This document shows positions 45,301 through 56,081 of a DNA stretch of 64,000 bases, piece by piece (the first letter of the stretch is position 1; every line of letters starts with the position of its first letter). The DNA comes from Chrysemys picta bellii (taxonomy: Eukaryota; Chordata; Testudines; Emydidae). A program made the position numbers and the translations under genes. The notes beneath the pieces are model-generated. The model did not search any database, was not told the DNA's origin, and saw only the letters and a list, made by a program, of their open reading frames with translations. The stretch lies in contig NC_088798.1 in assembly GCF_011386835.1 (NCBI RefSeq), forward strand, positions 8,432,001 to 8,496,000, read 5' to 3'.

Positions 45301-46110
45301 TGCCAGAGTAAACATTCACAAATGAAGGGCTAATTAATCCATTAAAACACAGGCTACAACAAAGGCATGAAACCGTACATAGACATCATTTGTCTAACTC
45401 ATCTCAGGGGCTATAATTATACCCAGGCTCACTTTGTATGGCTACTCTTTCGGAAGCCCTCAGTGCCTTTCATCTTACATAAAGGACTGACTCTTTAGCC
45501 AACCCACCTACCAGAAAGTGACCTTCTGTAACGTTCCCCCGTTACAAACTGTGTACTGCACCATATTGTACATTTATAGTACAATCTGACTACGTGAAAC
45601 ATCAGAGACATGTTGTTCAAATGGCAACCTGCACTCTCCACTTATATGTAATCAGACAGAAGAGATGTACACATCCTCCACAACTGCACTCCTGCCAATA
45701 CATTGCATGACAAAGCAGCATGCAAAGCTATTCATGCTAAAAGTGGAGAAGAATCCCAATCAAGGTTCTCCCCCCCTTACAGTCATTGCTGTTAATTCAA
45801 ACATTATTCTTAAAATTGAAGGTAAAGAAGAAGCTTTTGAAATCCATATAAAAATGGGAAAGACCTTTTTTCCCTTGAAACTATGGTAGCATTGTCGCTT
45901 TCCTCCTCTGTCAGCCCAGAGCTGAGCTGCTCCCTTTTGAATGCTCCTGACATTAGGACCATGCCCAGCAGAGGCAAGGGGGCATAGCTTCCTGCATCCA
46001 AAGCCGCTTCTTAACCTTCATCTTACCAGTGCGGGGCTGATACGCCAACATTGCCACTCCTGTATGTTTATGGCATATGTTTTACAACCAAAATAGAAAT
46101 CTGGGCCAGA
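39386..46110. other. Long stretch almost free of recognised repeats
   Basis: No gene and very few repeats over 6.7 kb, which is unusual for this window. Low-complexity items: a C-run near 41680-41692 and a G-run at 43283-43295. Sections 40220-40760 and 43360-43880 look like unique, moderately GC, possibly conserved noncoding DNA, but conservation cannot be judged from one sequence. ORFs at 40740-41109 and 43373-43872 overlap on both strands and are unsupported. Confidence 0.45.
43283..43295 (+). repeat. Poly(G) run
   Basis: Thirteen G residues between 'cacatct' and 'agattt'. Confidence 0.8.
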
Positions 46111-46128
46111 ATTTTTAAGGAGCCTAAG

Positions 46129-46232
46129 GTTTCAGAGTAGCAGCCGTGTTAGTCTGTATCCGCAAAAAGAACAGGAGTACTTGTGGCACCTTAGAGACTA
46201 ACACATTTATTTGAGCATAAGCTTTCGTTGGT
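46129..46232 (-). mobile_element. Penelope-like element 3' tail, 5' truncated
   Basis: 'gtttcagagtagcagccgtgttagtctgtatccgc.. agtacttgtggcaccttagagactaacacatttatttgagcataagctttcgttgg' is the reverse complement of the 53800-53883 tail plus its final 3' bases. It interrupts an older palindromic repeat: 'ttttaaggagcctaagg' lies on its left and 'aatgggagttggacatg' on its right. Confidence 0.8.
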
Positions 46233-46239
46233 TCAATGA

Positions 46240-46510
46240 AATGCAATGGGAGTTGGACATGTAATTCTGTGAAAATCCCACCCAGGGTATATTAAATGGT
46301 AGATGTAGAGAGAGATTTTCAAGGGCACAAATGAGAGTTAGGCACCCAACTCACCTTGGCATTTAATTGGAATTAGCCTCAAATTTCCATTTATGCCTTT
46401 GAAAATCTCCATGCTAGGTCCAATCCTGCAAAGATTTACACATATTTAGGTTTAAGTACATGAATGATCCCATTGACTACATTGGGACTACTGATGCATG
46501 CAAAGTTAAG
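46240..46510. repeat. Ancient palindromic repeats, two adjacent
   Basis: 46312-46410 pairs 'gattttcaagggcacaaatgagagttaggcaccc' with 'ccatttatgcctttgaaaatc'. 46422-46515 is a second family ('ccaatcctgcaaagatttacacat.. taagtacatgaatgatcccattgactac.. gggactactgatgcatgcaaagttaagtacatg'). Its right end resumes at 46711 ('gcatgagtttttgcagg'), so the SINE at 46519-46703 is nested in it. Confidence 0.6.
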
Positions 46511-46518
46511 TACATGTG

Positions 46519-46703
46519 TAACCCACACACCTCCTGGGTGTGATGTTCTGTCCCATCTACTGGCACCAAGACCACTTAGAGAGAGTTCAATGAGCCTGCT
46601 CTACAGGCAGTTGGCTTTTAGCTCATGCTATAAAGGCTCATGCACTAAGCTCCAAAGGTCCCCGGTTCGATCCTACCTGCCGACAACCGGGGTCTGTCGG
46701 CGT
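46519..46703 (+). mobile_element. tRNA-like SINE nested in palindromic repeat
   Basis: Contains a tRNA-like stretch at about 46614-46680 ('ggcttttagctcatgctataaagg.. actaagctccaaaggtccccggttcgatcctacc') with B box GGTTCGATCC. It is followed by a GC-rich hairpin CCGACAACCGGGGTCTGTCGG. Flanks TACATGTG (46511-46518) and TACATATG (46704-46711) match at 7 of 8 and may be a target duplication. A second copy is at 6615-6796. It is a polymerase III-type retroposon, not a tRNA gene. Confidence 0.65.
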
Positions 46704-46756
46704 TACATATGCATGAGTTTTTGCAGGCTAAGCGTCTTAATCAGAAAAAGGATGCG

Positions 46757-46975
46757 AGGAAGGATGGTTAAGTTGTTAGCCTAGGATTTGGGAGATCTGG
46801 GTTCAAGTCCCTACTATGGCACAGACCTCCTGTGTGACCTTGGGCAAGTTGCTTGGAAAACTGAAACACAGAGAGGCTACCTGTACAATAGGAAAATAGT
46901 ACTTCCCTACTTCATAGGGGTGTTTTATGGATAAATGTCTGAAAGATTTTAAGGTGCTTGGATAATATGGTAATG
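46757..46975 (+). mobile_element. MIR SINE, near full length
   Basis: Head 'ggatggttaagttgttagcctagg.. gggttcaagtccc' (tRNA-derived, B box GGTTCAAGTCC), core 'tcctgtgtgaccttgggcaagttgctt', and 3' part 'acctgtacaataggaaaatagtacttccctacttcatagggg' follow the MIR consensus order closely. Best MIR copy in the window. Confidence 0.8.
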
Positions 46976-48335
46976 GGGGCCACAGACGTACCTAGGATAA
47001 ATAAAAAGAGGAATAAAAAAAACTGCATATGTCCAAAATGGCTGAAATTTTTAATTGTTCAATCCTAACGTTTAGTGAAAATAACTTTTTTTTTTTTGCA
47101 TTTCACCTCTTTTTTTTAAGATAGAAATAGCCTGTATTTAATCATGTTAATGTGACACATTGCCAAAGTGTGAATCATGTTCTCCAGTAATTGGATGACA
47201 GCCTACGACTGCTACCAGCTAATGAAGTTACTTCTTTAGCGCAAGCAAAAACTCTAATTGCAGTGCTGAAGATCAGGCATTCAAACTCCATTGGAAACAC
47301 AAGGTAAAGAGGTTGTTACATTAGCATTTAATGTATCCAATTATATTTTCAAGTTTATACTCCAATGAAGTGAGAGGTGGGATATGTGCATTGTGGTGCC
47401 TGTGTCTTCATAATGGAAAATATAGAAACCTTAAAAGATGAAAAACTGGAATGTGAAGATTATTGCAGCAAAAAGTGTGCAATCCAGACATTTTTCCTGA
47501 ATGTTCAGAGAGAGGTTTCGATATGTCTGTATTAATGAGATATTTACGGTCTCCATGCAAAGCCTGAAAGCAGCCATGCAAAGTCCAGCAACAGCCTGAA
47601 ACAGTCCTCCCTTGTCCAAGAACACCGCTCAGCATAGGCAGGAAAAAAATACAGTGATGTAATCAAGTGGGTGTGTCTTCATAAGGCTCCGCTAAAATCT
47701 TCACTGATGCTCTCTGAACTAACATAGCTGGTTTTAATTGCTTCAAGTGTTTTTATTTGGAGGAAACAAAATACCAACCAAGCCAGAACACTAATCTTCA
47801 GCAGGAAACTATGTTTCAAGTTTAAAGCTCACCATTTTTGCCATCGTTGTGTCTAAAAAATAAACTAACCACTGGTTTTGAAAAACAATAATTGAAAATG
47901 CATTTTTCCCTACTGTCCCATAATTACAAATAGTTGAAAGGATTTTGCTTAAAGAAAGGGATTAGCACTTTCTGGAAGAGACCATATGGAATGCGTCAGT
48001 CCTAAATTTCAAGGAATTACAATGGCAACTGTTTGACACTTTAGGCTACAATTCAAGGGAGTCTCCCTCTCTGGAGGAAGAGCGCTTAATTGCTCGCTTA
48101 ATTTTAATTACGTGTTTAAGTCCGACTGAAGTCAATGAGATTTAACTTCTGAATAGGGAAGGATTTATAGCATGTGCTTATTAGATAAGGCTCCCATTCA
48201 ATAAAGCATTTAAGTACATGCTTTAACACACACTGACACAGACAGATGTGACTGTTAAATCGTAATTGTTAGCCTACGCATGCGGACACACACACACACA
48301 GTCTAGAAGTTTATTCTTCATTACATAAGCTCTGC
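46976..48335. other. Unassigned sequence
   Basis: No gene. 47130-47350 is repeat-free with words typical of conserved noncoding DNA, unproven. T-runs lie near 47089 and 47110. Palindromic repeat fragments lie at 48115-48235. A (CA)n is at 48288-48300. Confidence 0.45.
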
Positions 48336-48339
48336 AGAG

Positions 48340-48995
48340 TGTGACAAAGTTCCTCCTCTATCTTGGTGGGTCCTGCGCTTATCGGCGGATTTTCTTTTCT
48401 CAGAGATTCACCATGTGGGTTGGAGAACAGCCCAGAGATCTTCCCCTCTGGAAGAACCCACAGTCCAGGTCAATTGGGAGGTTTGGGGGGAACCCGGGCC
48501 CGCCCTCTACTCCGGGTTCCAGCCCAGGGCCCTGTGGACTGCAGCTGTCTGTAGTGCCTCCTGTAACAGCTGCATGACAGCTACAACTCCCTGGGCTACT
48601 TCCCCATGGCCTCCTCCAAACACCTTCCTTAGTCTCACCACAGGACTTTCCTCCTGGTGTCTGATAACGCTTGTGCTCCTCAGTCCTCCAGCAGCACTCG
48701 CACTCACTCTCAACTCCTTGCGCCTCTTGCTCCCAGCTCCTCATCCTCATACCACAAACTGGTTTAAAACCCAGGTGCCCTGATTAGCCCGCCTTAATTG
48801 ATTCTAGCAGCTTCTTCTTACTTGGCTCCCGGAGTCCTAATTAGCCTGCCTGCCTTAACTGGTTCTAGCAGGTTCCTGATTACTCTAGTGCAGCCCCTGC
48901 TCTGGTCACTCAGGGAACAGAAAACTACTCATCCAGTGACCAGTATATTTGCCCTCTACCAGACTCCCGTACCCCACTGGTCTGGGTCTGTCACA
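48340..48995 (+). mobile_element. Solo LTR, 656 bp
   Basis: It starts TGTGACAAAGTTCC and ends GGTCTGTCACA, so it has TG...CA ends and a 7-bp terminal inverted repeat TGTGACA/TGTCACA. It is flanked by a 4-bp duplication AGAG (48336-48339 and 48996-48999). No internal retroviral or gag-pol sequence follows, so it is a solo LTR left by recombination. I recognise the sequence as an abundant turtle element. Overlapping ORFs on both strands (up to 122 codons) are incidental. Orientation is tentative. Confidence 0.75.
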
Positions 48996-48999
48996 AGAG

Positions 49000-49727
49000 C
49001 TAAATAAGTATAATAAGCAGAAAAGGTTTTCCTATTAAATTCTAGGTTAGTAGCCAAGGGTCAACTTTCTAATACTCTTGTTTCTTTTATCCTTATCAAG
49101 AGTAAATCATGGCCACACTATTTATCTGCCTGGGAGCTACAAAAACTAGCAGCTCACTCCCTCTGTTCTGTCACTCCTGATCCTAACCTCCTAGCTGGCA
49201 AAAAGAGTGCCTGTTTAGTGCTATCAAATGCAAAGAATAAATATGCTGGAAGACACAAAGTAACATATTGAGCCACCAGACCATAGCAGCCTGAGATCAC
49301 TTTTATTTTTTTCCTCTGTGTTTTGCTCTGTTTTTCCCTACTGTCTTATCTGGAAGTCATTGGATAGAAGCCATCTTGCAATCAACATGGTTTACTACTA
49401 AACTGTCCAAAATAGGAAAGAAAATACCAGGCATGAGTTTCTTTTGCAATATACTAACAACCGATTTATTCTGCACAGTAGCCCTTAATAACTGCCACAT
49501 TAACTACAGTGTAATTTTAATTCGCCTAAACACAGTTTCATAGATTTATCAACAAGAATTACAGCTGATGATTTAACTATATCAAGGGTTCCCTGAGCAT
49601 TTGGAAGAATATATGCAAAGATCCATCACATTCCTAATCATTGTTTTACTTACACCAGTCGATCTTGCTCCTACATATGTCCACAGAATCATGGCCACAA
49701 TAGCTCTGTAGAACTACTGGCTGTGGA
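49000..49727. other. Unassigned sequence
   Basis: No recognised repeat or gene. A minus-strand exon-like interval near 49656-49705 was considered and rejected. Confidence 0.45.
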
Positions 49728-49822
49728 TTCATAGATTCATAGATTCAAGGACTGGAAGGGACCTCGAGAGGTCATCGAGTCCAGTCCCCTGCCCGCATGG
49801 CAGGACCAAATACTGTCTAGAT
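49728..49822 (-). mobile_element. CR1 LINE 3' end fragment
   Basis: 'attcatagattcatagattcaaggactggaagggacctcgagaggtcatcgagtccagtcccctgcccgcatggcagg' is the reverse complement of the CR1 3' UTR and octamer tail. 'taaatactgtctag' is then partly repeated at 49807-49840. Confidence 0.9.
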
Positions 49823-50218
49823 ACTAAATACTGTCTATTGTCTTTGTCAATCTTCAGAAAGGCCCCTTCCAATCAGTGTCTGCATAGCAATCAAAATTCA
49901 GGACTTTTCCCCTTCTCCATTTTTAAGAGTACCCTATTCCAATAATCCCCCTCGTCTTCTATGGTGAGTTACTGTAATTAAGGGCGTTAGACCCTTGTAC
50001 AGTAAGGCAGTGACACACAAACTTTTTACTATTTTGTTGTTTTTTTCGCAACCCACCCAGCTTCTCCTCTACACCAGGCCCACAACCAATAGTGTTTCCC
50101 AACTCACCATTTGGGAAACGCTGCAGCAAGCTACTGAAGTATGTACTCCCTGATGTCAATGGGACTGATCATGGGATAAGAGTCAGCCACATACATTTGT
50201 ACATTGCTGACCTGGAAC
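49823..50218. other. Unassigned sequence
   Basis: Nothing recognised apart from a possible eroded repeat near 49975-50110. Confidence 0.4.
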
Positions 50219-50480
50219 CAGGGGTGGTACTACGCATAAGCAGACTAAGCAATTGCTTAGGGTTCCAAGGAGATCAATGGGCTACCTATTCAGTGTTACC
50301 CCCAAAACACCATACATCCTATTTAATTTAGATGTTTATTAGGTGTATTAATGTGTGATGTGTTGGTATATTTTTTGATTTGTGGATGTAATACAATTCA
50401 TATTTTTAGGGGATGGGTGGGGGCAAGGCCCCCCCCAAAATATTCCTGTTTAGGGCTCCCAGTGGGCTAGCACTGCCTCT
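50219..50480. mobile_element. Probable hAT-type nonautonomous element
   Basis: The left end CAGGGGTGGTACTACGC and right end '..gggctagcactgcctct' are imperfect inverted repeats of the CAGGGGCGG(T/C) type. Inner blocks 'agcaattgcttagggttcc' and 'tgtttagggctcccagtgggc' also fit a known chelonian family. The flanks do not show an 8-bp duplication, so the boundaries are less certain than for the other hAT copies. Confidence 0.55.
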
Positions 50481-50605
50481 CACTGGGGCCATGGAGACGG
50501 CCAAGATTTACAGAGGGGTGATTAAGGATGTGTGTGTGGCCCTCACGTAAGCCAAATACCATCCCTGGAGTGAGCCCCTCTGCCTTCATAAGTAATAGAT
50601 TAGAC

Positions 50606-50978
50606 CAGTGGTTTTTAACCTTTACTGCAGCCTGCACCCCTTTGGTTCTCAAAAAATATGTTCTCGCACCCCTTATCAAAAATCATTGAAGTAGGTCAGT
50701 TCTTTAAACCTGGATATATCATAACTATAGAATGAAAGGAATAGAATTATATATTTATTTTAATGTTGCAGTTAAAATTTAATGCAGTAATCCTTAAAAA
50801 TTGTATAATGTTAATAAATACATAGGTTTGATGAAACGAAGTAGTTGTACTTACGTGCCTGTGCTTAATTTGTATGTTCAATGATTTACCTTCTAAAAAA
50901 ATCTGGCATGTCTCGCACCCCCAGAAAGGGCATCTCACACTCCGAGGGGGGGCGTGCACCCCAGGATAAGAACCACTG
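50606..50978. mobile_element. Charlie-like hAT element, 373 bp
   Basis: Termini CAGTGGTTTTTAACCTTT and (reverse complement) CAGTGGTTCTTATCCTGG are the classic CAGTGGTTCTCAACC ends of hAT-Charlie elements. The flanks GATTAGAC (50598-50605) and CATTAGAC (50979-50986) match at 7 of 8. Interior AT-rich, no transposase. Confidence 0.85.
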
Positions 50979-50986
50979 CATTAGAC

Positions 50987-51867
50987 CATCCCAAAGATCA
51001 GTCAGGCTGGTGTAATGCTGGCACAGACAGCACCCTTCTGCACCCTTTACTGCTGCATACTCCTGGGGCATGGTATGGCTCTTCATTTGATTTACTTTTT
51101 TGCTTAAGAATAAAACCTTAGAAAATGAGGCAATCATATCCTAATTCAACAGTCATTAAAGTTACAGACACCCAGACAGCACAGCTTTCTCACTTCCCCA
51201 AGACTGATCCAGTGATGTCTGTTAATCTCTTAATCATCAAAAAAATGCAGAACCTTAAAAAAATCACTGTACTTAGCAATTAGTATTGAGGAACCAAAAG
51301 TAAGTTACCAGCAGTTTTTAGCACTTAATGTTATAGTGCACGAATAAATTAATTCAATCTAAATGTCTAAGGACAACCACAAGATTAGAGAATGTAAATA
51401 ATAAATTAAATGCTATCAATTTTTGCCATACATTTTAGATTATGGATGTGTCATTTTCTTGTATTGTTGCAAATGCTGTCAAAATGGAGCATTAGAACTA
51501 TACATTATATTCCATTTGTGAAGAAGTGAAATTCTCCCCTGTGATCTTCACTGCAGGACTTTCTTACATTTTCCATACTTGTTCCATATACAGAATCTCC
51601 ATTGATGTCAACAGAAATTCTCTATGTGAAGAGTATAGAACAGGGCCTGCTTTGGGGATAGGAAAAGAAAACGATACTCTATATTTCAGCGTGATTTCAC
51701 TGGGTTTTCACTGGCAGATGTTTTTGTATTAATTTAGTTTGCCTTATTTACATCTTGTGTTGTCATTGTTAGAGTCCTTATTGACAAAGATGCTCGTTAT
51801 TGCTATGTGAAACAGTTAATGAAACCTAAAATCATACAAAATTTGAGAGAAATCTAGTAAGCCTCAT
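50987..51867. other. Unassigned AT-rich sequence
   Basis: No gene or recognised repeat. Very AT-rich near 51220-51450. Confidence 0.45.
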
Positions 51868-52226
51868 TTTGGGAAGATCATTCTAAATCTTAAAAGGTGA
51901 GCCATAGTTAAAGGTTCTTAATCCCAAGGTCAAACACCAAGACAGGAATCGGTTAAAGGCCAGCTTCACTTGTTGCGTCCATGCCACAAAGCATGAGATG
52001 GTCAAGAGGGATTTCCGGGCTGTGGTAATGACCTTCAGGGGAAAGATCCCATTTAAACATAGTACATTTGGGGCCTGTGCAATGAGTAAAGAACCTAGGT
52101 AGCAAGGGTGGGAAGACCAGGCAACTGTAAAATGAAGATATTTTGTACATTATACAGTAGTCTCTGTTTGTTAATTATCTGCAAAATAAATAAATGCAAC
52201 TACCCTGCTCTTTTAAAAATTGAAAT
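51868..52226 (-). repeat. Unclassified repeat, left arm of a distant inverted pair
   Basis: Its reverse complement aligns with 57113-57450 almost end to end. Shared blocks include CAATTTTTAAAAGAGCA, 'catctcatgctttgtggcat', 'aaatccctcttgaccatctc' and 'gggattaagaacctttaacta'. The two copies face each other about 4.9 kb apart. I cannot assign a family, and no terminal repeats or target duplications are clear. Confidence 0.8.
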
Positions 52227-52382
52227 ATAAAAACGTAATAAATAAATGGTGATACCCCCTCCAAGTTCCAGGGGAAAGTGAAATAAACCTCAGGTTTTTT
52301 CCCCAATATGTCCTTGGGGAAAAAAATCCATCCTCTCACATTTGTCAGTTTAAGCCTATTCATGTGAGCAAATAAATTAACA

Positions 52383-52651
52383 CCAGGGACTGCCCAAGCA
52401 GTGGTCCCGGGGGCAGCGGGAGCCGCCGCAGCTCGGTGGGTCCCAGCGGTGGACCCCCCGGGACTCTCCTCTGCAACTGGTGCCGCGGGCTTCTCCCCCT
52501 GCAGCTGGTGCCACGGGCTCCCCCTGAAGATTCAATCAGGGGTATTTATGGTATAAGTCATGGACAGGTCATAAGCCATGATTTTTTGTTTCTTGCCCGT
52601 GACCTGCCCATGACTGCTACTAAAAATACACATGATTAAATCGTACCCTTA
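52383..52651. mobile_element. Palindromic interspersed repeat with GC-rich left part
   Basis: 52542-52580 ('gtatttatggtataagtcatggacaggtcat') pairs with 52596-52631 ('cgtgacctgcccatgactgctactaaaaatac'). The right end 'taaatcgtaccctta' is terminal-like. A GC-rich section (52400-52530) precedes. I recognise the family from turtle genomes as a nonautonomous DNA element; the exact left boundary is unclear. Confidence 0.55.
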
Positions 52652-53220
52652 CTTATAATACTGTTGATATCCAAATAATTCCACTACTTTTTGTCACTGT
52701 TGTTGTTGTTCTTGAATCCTAGTAAGGTGGATTCCTCTCAGTGCTTCTGGGAAAGGAGAATGCCAACGTGAAGGACCAAATTTTGCCTTTGGATGCATGC
52801 ACAGGAGTCCCACCGATGGCAACAGGAGCAACCTACCAGCAACTGAGGGGGAAAGTTTAACCTTATTGACTCTCTCGAACCCCATAAAAGCCAGGAAGTT
52901 CAGCATGAAAGGCTCAAAATCTGTCGTTGACTTACCCTGATTTATCTTGATTGTAGATGTTTCCAATCAGTGGGTAAGCTGATATACACGTGTGGTATGG
53001 GAGCTGAAGTAATTAAATAATAGGATAGAATATGGTAACCTTACTGCTGATTTTCTTGCTTATGTTGGATCCTGAAAAATTACCTATTTTTTGTAGATTT
53101 CCTATTGAAGTATTTCTAAAAAGTACTTTTTTTCAGTCTATTGCTCCATAACAATCTGACAGCATGATAGCTCACATTACTTCAATACCGATCAGAATCC
53201 ATATAAACAGTTACTGAGAT
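52652..53220. other. Unassigned sequence
   Basis: No recognised repeat or gene. A (TTG)n-like patch is at 52698-52712. Confidence 0.45.
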
Positions 53221-53570
53221 TCTTCCTGCACATCTACCAGTGTGATATATGCCATGATGTGCCAGCAGTGCCCCTCTGCCATGTACATTGGCCAAACCAG
53301 ACAGTCTCTATGCAAAAGAATAAATGGACACAAATCAGATGTCAAGAATTATAACATTCAAAAACCAGTCGGAGAACACTTCAACCTCCCTGGACACTCA
53401 ATTACAGACCTAAAAGTCACAATTCTTCAACAAAAAAAACTTCAAAAACAGACTCCAATGAGAAACTGCAGAACTGGAATTAATTTGCAAACTGGACACC
53501 ATTAAATTAGGCTTGAATAAAAACTGGGAGTGGATGGGTCATTACACAAAGTAAAAACTATTTCCCCACG
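53221..53570 (+). pseudogene. Penelope GIY-YIG endonuclease remnant
   Basis: The frame reads '..VIYAMMCQQCPSAMYIGQT' and continues RQSLCKRINGHKSD, matching the GIY-YIG pattern: VIY and YIG separated by about a dozen residues, a zinc-knuckle-like CxxC between them, and the downstream Arg and His. 'PVGEHFNLPGHS' follows, as in Penelope-like proteins. One frameshift near 53465 moves the C-terminus to another frame, where it reads ELELICKLDTIKLG and then WEWMGHYT before a stop. In active elements this domain nicks target DNA. This copy is broken and 5' truncated. Confidence 0.85.
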
Positions 53571-53728
53571 CTAATTTTTCCCCTACTGTTACTCATACCT
53601 TCTTGTCAACTGTTTGAAATGGGCCATCCTGATTATCACTACAAAAGTTTTTCTTCTCCTGCTGATAATAGCCCACCTTAATTGATTAGTCTCATTAGCG
53701 TTGGTATGGAAAGCCCCATTTTTTCATG

Positions 53729-53764
<36 letters not shown>

Positions 53765-53883
53765 CTTCCTACTGTATTTTCCATTTCATTCATCTGATGA
53801 AGTGGGTTTTAGCCCACAAAAGCTTATGCCCACATAAATGTTTTAGTCTCTAAGGTGCCACAAGTACTCCTTGTTCTTTTTAA
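53221..53883 (+). mobile_element. Penelope-like element, 3' portion
   Basis: It contains the end of the coding region (GIY-YIG endonuclease, 53221-53570) and a 3' region. The tail, 'gatgaagtgggttttagcccacaaaagcttatgcccacataaat.. tagtctctaaggtgccacaagtactccttgttctttttaag', is the sequence seen alone at 10040-10248 and 46129-46232. This copy links those orphan tails to a Penelope coding region. Contains (CT)n 53731-53750 and (AT)n 53751-53764. 5' truncated: no reverse transcriptase is present. Confidence 0.85.
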
Positions 53884-55562
53884 GGAGATCATTTACTGAG
53901 ATTGGATATCTTAAAAGAAAAGAATTTACATTTTTATTTTCTTTATTTTGCAAGCTCATCAAGAAACAAAACGATAATAAAAAAATCCCTAATGTCTCTG
54001 GTGCAATTTATCAAAAGGAGTTTTATAGGACAAAATGTTTTCCGTTTATAATAGGGATAATAAGTGAGGCCGGGTTAGGGCTTTTAGAATCAGGCGATTT
54101 CTGTGGAAGCCAGCTAGAAAGAAAGTAGGGATGTTATCATTAGTCTTCTATGAATACCTAATGTTTAAACACTTCTTACTCAATAACTTGTGTTTTATCA
54201 CCCCGTCACAGCTTAGAAAAGTTTTCTAAAGCCTGCAACTGACATGCGTCATTTATTTCAGCTTGACCCAATTAAGGCACAATTACTAGAAAAGCACTCA
54301 TTTTAAATTATTTACATCTGCATTACAACGATGGGGGAATCTGGAATTCTGTGATAACCTTAGAATATTTGTAAGGGTTTGCAATAGAAAAGTGAAACAT
54401 TAGTTAAGCAGGATAGTACATTATCCATTAAATTAAGGAGAATAGAAAAATAATAAACACCCTTATATTGAATTTGCCCCAAATTTCTATTTCTGCTTGT
54501 GTGTACGTTAAAACCCTTTTTCTTTATTATTACTAATGATAACTTGCACCTGTATATGGTGACACCTTATATTTAAGGATCTTAAACCACTTTACTCACA
54601 AGGGGCTCAGCCTTCTGAGGTGGTAGGCACTCTGGCCCAAATCTCATTGGCTTCAATACAACTATACACATGCTTAAAACTAAACACGTGCTTACATCCT
54701 TTGTGGAATTGGAGCCAGAATGCTCAGCACCTGGCAGGATCGGGCCCAATGGACCCATTTCAGCTGCCTGTCAAGTCCATGGGATTTTTGTCACCGACTT
54801 CAATGGGGACAGGATTGGGCCTCATGTCTACAAGTTACCCTCGCTGACCATGAATAAAAAAGGAAAATGCATACTTCTAGAGTGAGACAGTCACATCATT
54901 AGAGAGAAATGAGCTCTGATGTACTTCCGTCAAAGTTTGGAAGAGAGAGAGAAATTTAGAACTGAAAATAAATCCCTACATTAACATTCCAGTACAGCAT
55001 ATAATGTAATTAACAATCACCCCATCACACCTCTGTCTCAAGGCTTCCTTAGCTTGCTGACTCTGCAACCGCAACAATTGTTTGTGACCATGTCTCTGAA
55101 ATGCAGTTCATGCTGATAAATGACGAAAAAAACAGCGCACCTTCCAACTTATTCATCATCCACACATTATTTACTAAGTTTGAGTCAGTTATATATACAC
55201 AATTCCACTGTGGACCCTGAAGTTACATAAGTGGGGTGAACGAGGGCTTCATTTGATGGAAAGGGGTTGCACAGGTGCAACTAAGATTTTGATTTGGCTT
55301 AAAGCATCTTCATTACTGGAAGGTGGAAAGAATCCAGTTTGGCTCTCAGAGCGTGCGTTGAGGTTGACATCTTTTCACTTGTAAATTGGGTATGATTGAA
55401 ATGGAAAGCAATGGGCCAAAAAAAAAAAAAAAAAAAAGATGGAACCCCACAATGTCATTTTTACAGAGGCACTTTTCACACTGCTGCGAGTCCTCATTCA
55501 GCTGCCTGTTGCTAACCACTCAGAACATTTTTCTTTGTGTTCTAGGGATGAGGTCACTCACT
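53884..55562. other. Unassigned sequence with eroded palindromes
   Basis: Ancient palindromic repeat words lie at 54555-54605 and 54630-54840 ('ctcattggcttcaatac', 'gacttcaatgggg'). A poly(A) run is at 55418-55437. No gene. Confidence 0.4.
55418..55437 (+). repeat. Poly(A) run, 20 bp
   Basis: Twenty A residues after 'caatgggcc'. It lies inside the spurious 145-codon ORF 55386-55823, which also reads through the (CA)n below. Confidence 0.8.
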
Positions 55563-55614
55563 AATTATTATTATGTGTATTGTCGTTGTGCCTTGGAGCC
55601 CACTGTATGTATCA

Positions 55615-55647
<33 letters not shown>

Positions 55648-55672
55648 GTCCCTGCCCCAAAGAGTTTACAAT
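55563..55672 (-). repeat. Ancient SINE-tail-like repeat with (CA)n expansion
   Basis: The reverse complement of the 1777-1908 family: 'aattattattatgtgtattg.. ccttggagccc.. ctgccccaaagagtttacaatc'. A (CA)n tract (55614-55643) has expanded in its middle. Confidence 0.65.
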
Positions 55673-56081
55673 CTCTCTCTTCCTCTTCGTTAGATCCAAG
55701 CTACCCCTTTCCTATCTTTTCATGATATCTCCTCCCTCCTCGGATTCATGCCCTCATCACTCATTTTCCAGGCCTTTTCTTAGCCACTGCCACCAATACT
55801 ACTCAGCCCCACGTCCCAACTGATTGAGTTAATTACTGGCCCTGACTGGCAGAGGAAGAATACGCTTGTTCTCAACCCACAATTTCCCAGCTAGACTTTA
55901 AGGGATGATATAAAGTGAAAAATGCTCCTCCAAAGTTTAGGTTCCATCAGGACTTTTCAAACCACTGGTCCAAATCCCTGGAGGTAGAAGAGAGCTGTAA
56001 TTGGCCTGTCATGTCTGAGACGGTTTGAAGCACCTCGGCATGTGTTTTTACTGCTCTTGTGGGTTATTACTTTTAAATGCA
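55673..56081. other. Unassigned sequence
   Basis: No recognised repeat or gene. Confidence 0.4.

Noticed and set aside
46614..46680. tRNA-like sequence with a good B box
   Set aside because: The acceptor and anticodon stems do not pair convincingly, and the same unit recurs in decayed form at 6615-6796; it is a SINE.
49656..49705. Minus-strand exon-like interval ending in GTAAGT, with an open frame
   Set aside because: The acceptor side lacks a polypyrimidine tract and lies close to a CR1 tail. Too weak to list.
49928..49962. Pyrimidine-rich tract with AAG acceptor, then GTGAGT
   Set aside because: Very short, AAG acceptor, no conserved peptide; expected by chance.
55386..55823. 145-codon ORF containing a Lys run and a Thr-His run
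   Set aside because: The runs are translations of the poly(A) and (CA)n tracts.
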